The notes beneath the pieces are model-generated. The model worked only from the letters and a program-made list of their open reading frames with translations. It was not told where the DNA came from and searched no databases. From contig NZ_PTJO01000005.1 of the NCBI RefSeq assembly GCF_003716585.1, positions 186,001-250,000 of the forward strand: a stretch of DNA of 64,000 bases, in the 5' to 3' direction. This stretch comes from Corynebacterium alimapuense (GTDB lineage: Bacteria > Actinomycetota > Actinomycetes > Mycobacteriales > Mycobacteriaceae). Shown here one piece after another: positions 62,602 to 64,000 of this stretch; positions within the stretch are counted from its first letter, which is position 1, and each line of letters begins with the position of its first letter. A program made the position numbers and the translations under genes.

Positions 62602-63998
62602 TGCATCCTCCAGGTAGCGACTGTCGAGAGTCCGGCAGTCCAATTCTCCAGATCCGGGTCCGGACCAACGATACCCTCTCCTAAGACCATCACTCGACGT
62701 TCGCCCAACAGGGGGACAACCAGATGCTCACTGGCATTGATCTCTCTAAATTGCTCGGCGGCGGTTTCTTGGTCGACCTCCCCTGCCAATAGTTCCGCAG
62801 CCAAGGTATCGCTTTCTGGAGTGCAATAGCCCGAGAGGTTTCCCGAGCGCAAGGAGGTCTCTTGAGACGGGCAAAGCCAATCACTAGCAAGCGTGATCGA
62901 CCCTTCATCCGATTCATCCCAAGAAATCACCGCATCTATCTCGCCATCAGGCAGCAGCTGACCAGTAATGCGGTCTAAGTCATCGCTCACCATCTCCGCG
63001 GCCACTCCGTAGTTGGCGAGCATATCGACGATCGTTCGAGCAGCTGCGACCGCCGTATCATCGCCGGGATCAACCCCCAGCGTCAACGGACTATCCGTAG
63101 TTGCTTGGATCAATAATTCGGGCGGCTCATCGTCTAGACCTCGAGCAGGTGCGTATTCGGGAATGCTCAGATCAGAGCTGCGCCCGGCGGCAAGACGGGC
63201 GACCAACGGGACGTCGATAAGCGAATGCAACTGCTCACGAGCAGCTTGCTCCATAAGAATCGGAGAGTTCACTGACATGGTCAGCTGTAGCTCTCGAGGA
63301 TCTTCAACGGTGCGCACTTGGGTGCCCTGCATCAAAGAGTAGGCATCGACGGAAGTCTCTGTGGGAATGATATCGAGAAAACTCATCTGCCCAGTACGAA
63401 GCTGCTGTACGCCTTGGGTCTCAGAGCGGATCTCTTGGAAGGAGACTTGGTCAATCTGGGCTGGATCCTCGCCCCAGAAGCGGTCATTGCGATTGATCAC
63501 GATCACGCCACGCGCATGATCAATGGAGCTGACTTTATAGCGGCCAGCAGAAGCCGGAACGCTATCACTCATGGCATTGGCAAAATCAGTGGCTCCAGAT
63601 CCCAAGAGATGACTGGGCAACAGGTTGTCGAACATGTCCCGCCATTCAGCTACCGGCTGCTCGAAATCGACGTCCACGGTCCGACCATCAGCTGATACCT
63701 GGATATCCGAAATGGCACGATAGCCTGCTGGGTCAATCACTCCGGGTGTAGTGGACATCCCCAGCCACAAATAGCGAAAGTCTGCGCCGGTAATTGGGGT
63801 GCCATCTGACCATTGAGCAGAAGGGGAAATGAGATAGCGCAATGACTGCGCCACTTCCGAATCCTCCGACTCAATCATCGAAGCCGATTCGAGGACATCA
63901 GTGTCCATAACTCCATCACGGAATGCGCTGGGCAGCACCAACGAGGCCAGAGAATTCACAAAATAGGAAGAATCTGCAATCAAATGTGGGTTCAAGCC
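62598..63998 (-). CDS. lpqW: LpqW-like ABC-type solute-binding lipoprotein, 5' truncated
   Basis: About 466 residues are visible and the frame is open to the right edge; a TTG at 63995 is internal, and the lipoprotein signal must lie outside. The family is extracellular solute-binding family 5 (LNPHLIADSSYF, LRYLISPSAQWSDGTPITGADFRY, GRYKVSSIDHARG). In M. tuberculosis the same-placed Rv1166 (LpqW) is not a transporter part but tunes lipomannan/lipoarabinomannan synthesis. Coupled to mshB by 4 nt. Confidence 0.85.
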   Translation of the reverse strand, partial: GLNPHLIADSSYFVNSLASLVLPSAFRDGVMDTDVLESASMIESEDSEVAQSLRYLISPSAQWSDGTPITGADFRYLWLGMSTTPGVIDPAGYRAISDIQVSADGRTVDVDFEQPVAEWRDMFDNLLPSHLLGSGATDFANAMSDSVPASAGRYKVSSIDHARGVIVINRNDRFWGEDPAQIDQVSFQEIRSETQGVQQLRTGQMSFLDIIPTETSVDAYSLMQGTQVRTVEDPRELQLTMSVNSPILMEQAAREQLHSLIDVPLVARLAAGRSSDLSIPEYAPARGLDDEPPELLIQATTDSPLTLGVDPGDDTAVAAARTIVDMLANYGVAAEMVSDDLDRITGQLLPDGEIDAVISWDESDEGSITLASDWLCPSQETSLRSGNLSGYCTPESDTLAAELLAGEVDQETAAEQFREINASEHLVVPLLGERRVMVLGEGIVGPDPDLENWTAGLSTVATWRMQ

Positions 63999-64000
63999 CT

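Noticed and set aside
1..64000. Insertion sequences, prophage, CRISPR arrays or tRNA genes
   Set aside because: No transposase, integrase, phage structural gene, spaced direct repeats or cloverleaf-like sequence was recognised by reading; a tRNA or repeat scan could not be run.

Overview
The window looks like a chromosomal segment of a Corynebacterium-type actinobacterium (order Mycobacteriales). The evidence is gene content and order: a one-chain Kgd/OdhA 2-oxoglutarate enzyme, MshB of mycothiol synthesis, an LpqW-like lipoprotein, GpgS, a SigE/anti-sigma/TatB block, glgC-glgA, and a dap cluster with two DapD proteins. From about 31 kb to the right edge the order is broadly that of the M. 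tuberculosis Rv1166-Rv1248 segment. Many genes have a -10-like hexamer about 7 nt upstream of the start codon, which fits the leaderless transcription common in this group. No species call is possible from the sequence alone.

Region 1 (left edge to 12.33 kb) is an AT-richer accessory island: five tightly packed plus-strand genes resembling the DISARM anti-phage system. It has DrmA-like helicase, DrmB-like DUF1998 protein and a DrmMII-like 5-cytosine methyltransferase. Where class 1 has DrmD and class 2 has DrmE, it has a giant protein joining an Hsp90/sacsin-type (GHKL) ATPase to an SF2 helicase, followed by a UvrD/Rep-like SF1 helicase. No PLD nuclease (DrmC) is visible, but the first gene runs off the left edge. 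This is the best candidate for an undescribed system variant.

Region 2 (12.6-19.5 kb) is a 5-oxoproline (pyroglutamate) locus: an NRAMP-like transporter lacking the metal-binding motif and a UPF0317 protein on the plus strand, facing a minus-strand operon of pxpA, fused pxpB-pxpC, a biotin carboxylase/BCCP protein and a FadR-type GntR regulator. A TTGTT-N-AACAA palindrome sits at both promoters, so the two facing operons are probably one regulon.

Region 3 (19.7-28.6 kb) holds a ribose/fructose-type sugar ABC transporter, a trimethylamine-monooxygenase-like flavoprotein, an MFS exporter, small unknown genes, a beta-lactamase-fold protein whose catalytic serine is alanine, and an acidic protein. 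Region 4 (28.7-38.9 kb) has a type B carboxylesterase and a shikimate-dehydrogenase-like enzyme diverging from overlapping promoters, a short Cys-containing leader peptide before a fused ABC exporter, and odhA/kgd.

Region 5 (39-51 kb) is conserved core: lipoprotein, stress protein, MgtE-N/CBS protein, DUF1003 protein, Mrp ATPase, TatB, anti-sigma factor, SigE, O-methyltransferase, glgC and glgA diverging, a GH32-like protein with degenerate active-site motifs, RlmA and a DUF3117 protein. Region 6 (51-64 kb) has gpgS, folP2, a LOG protein, dapE, two dapD genes around an amino-acid permease, GtrA, an RluA-type synthase, dapC, ferredoxin, mshB and lpqW (cut by the right edge). No tRNA, rRNA, CRISPR array or insertion sequence was recognised.
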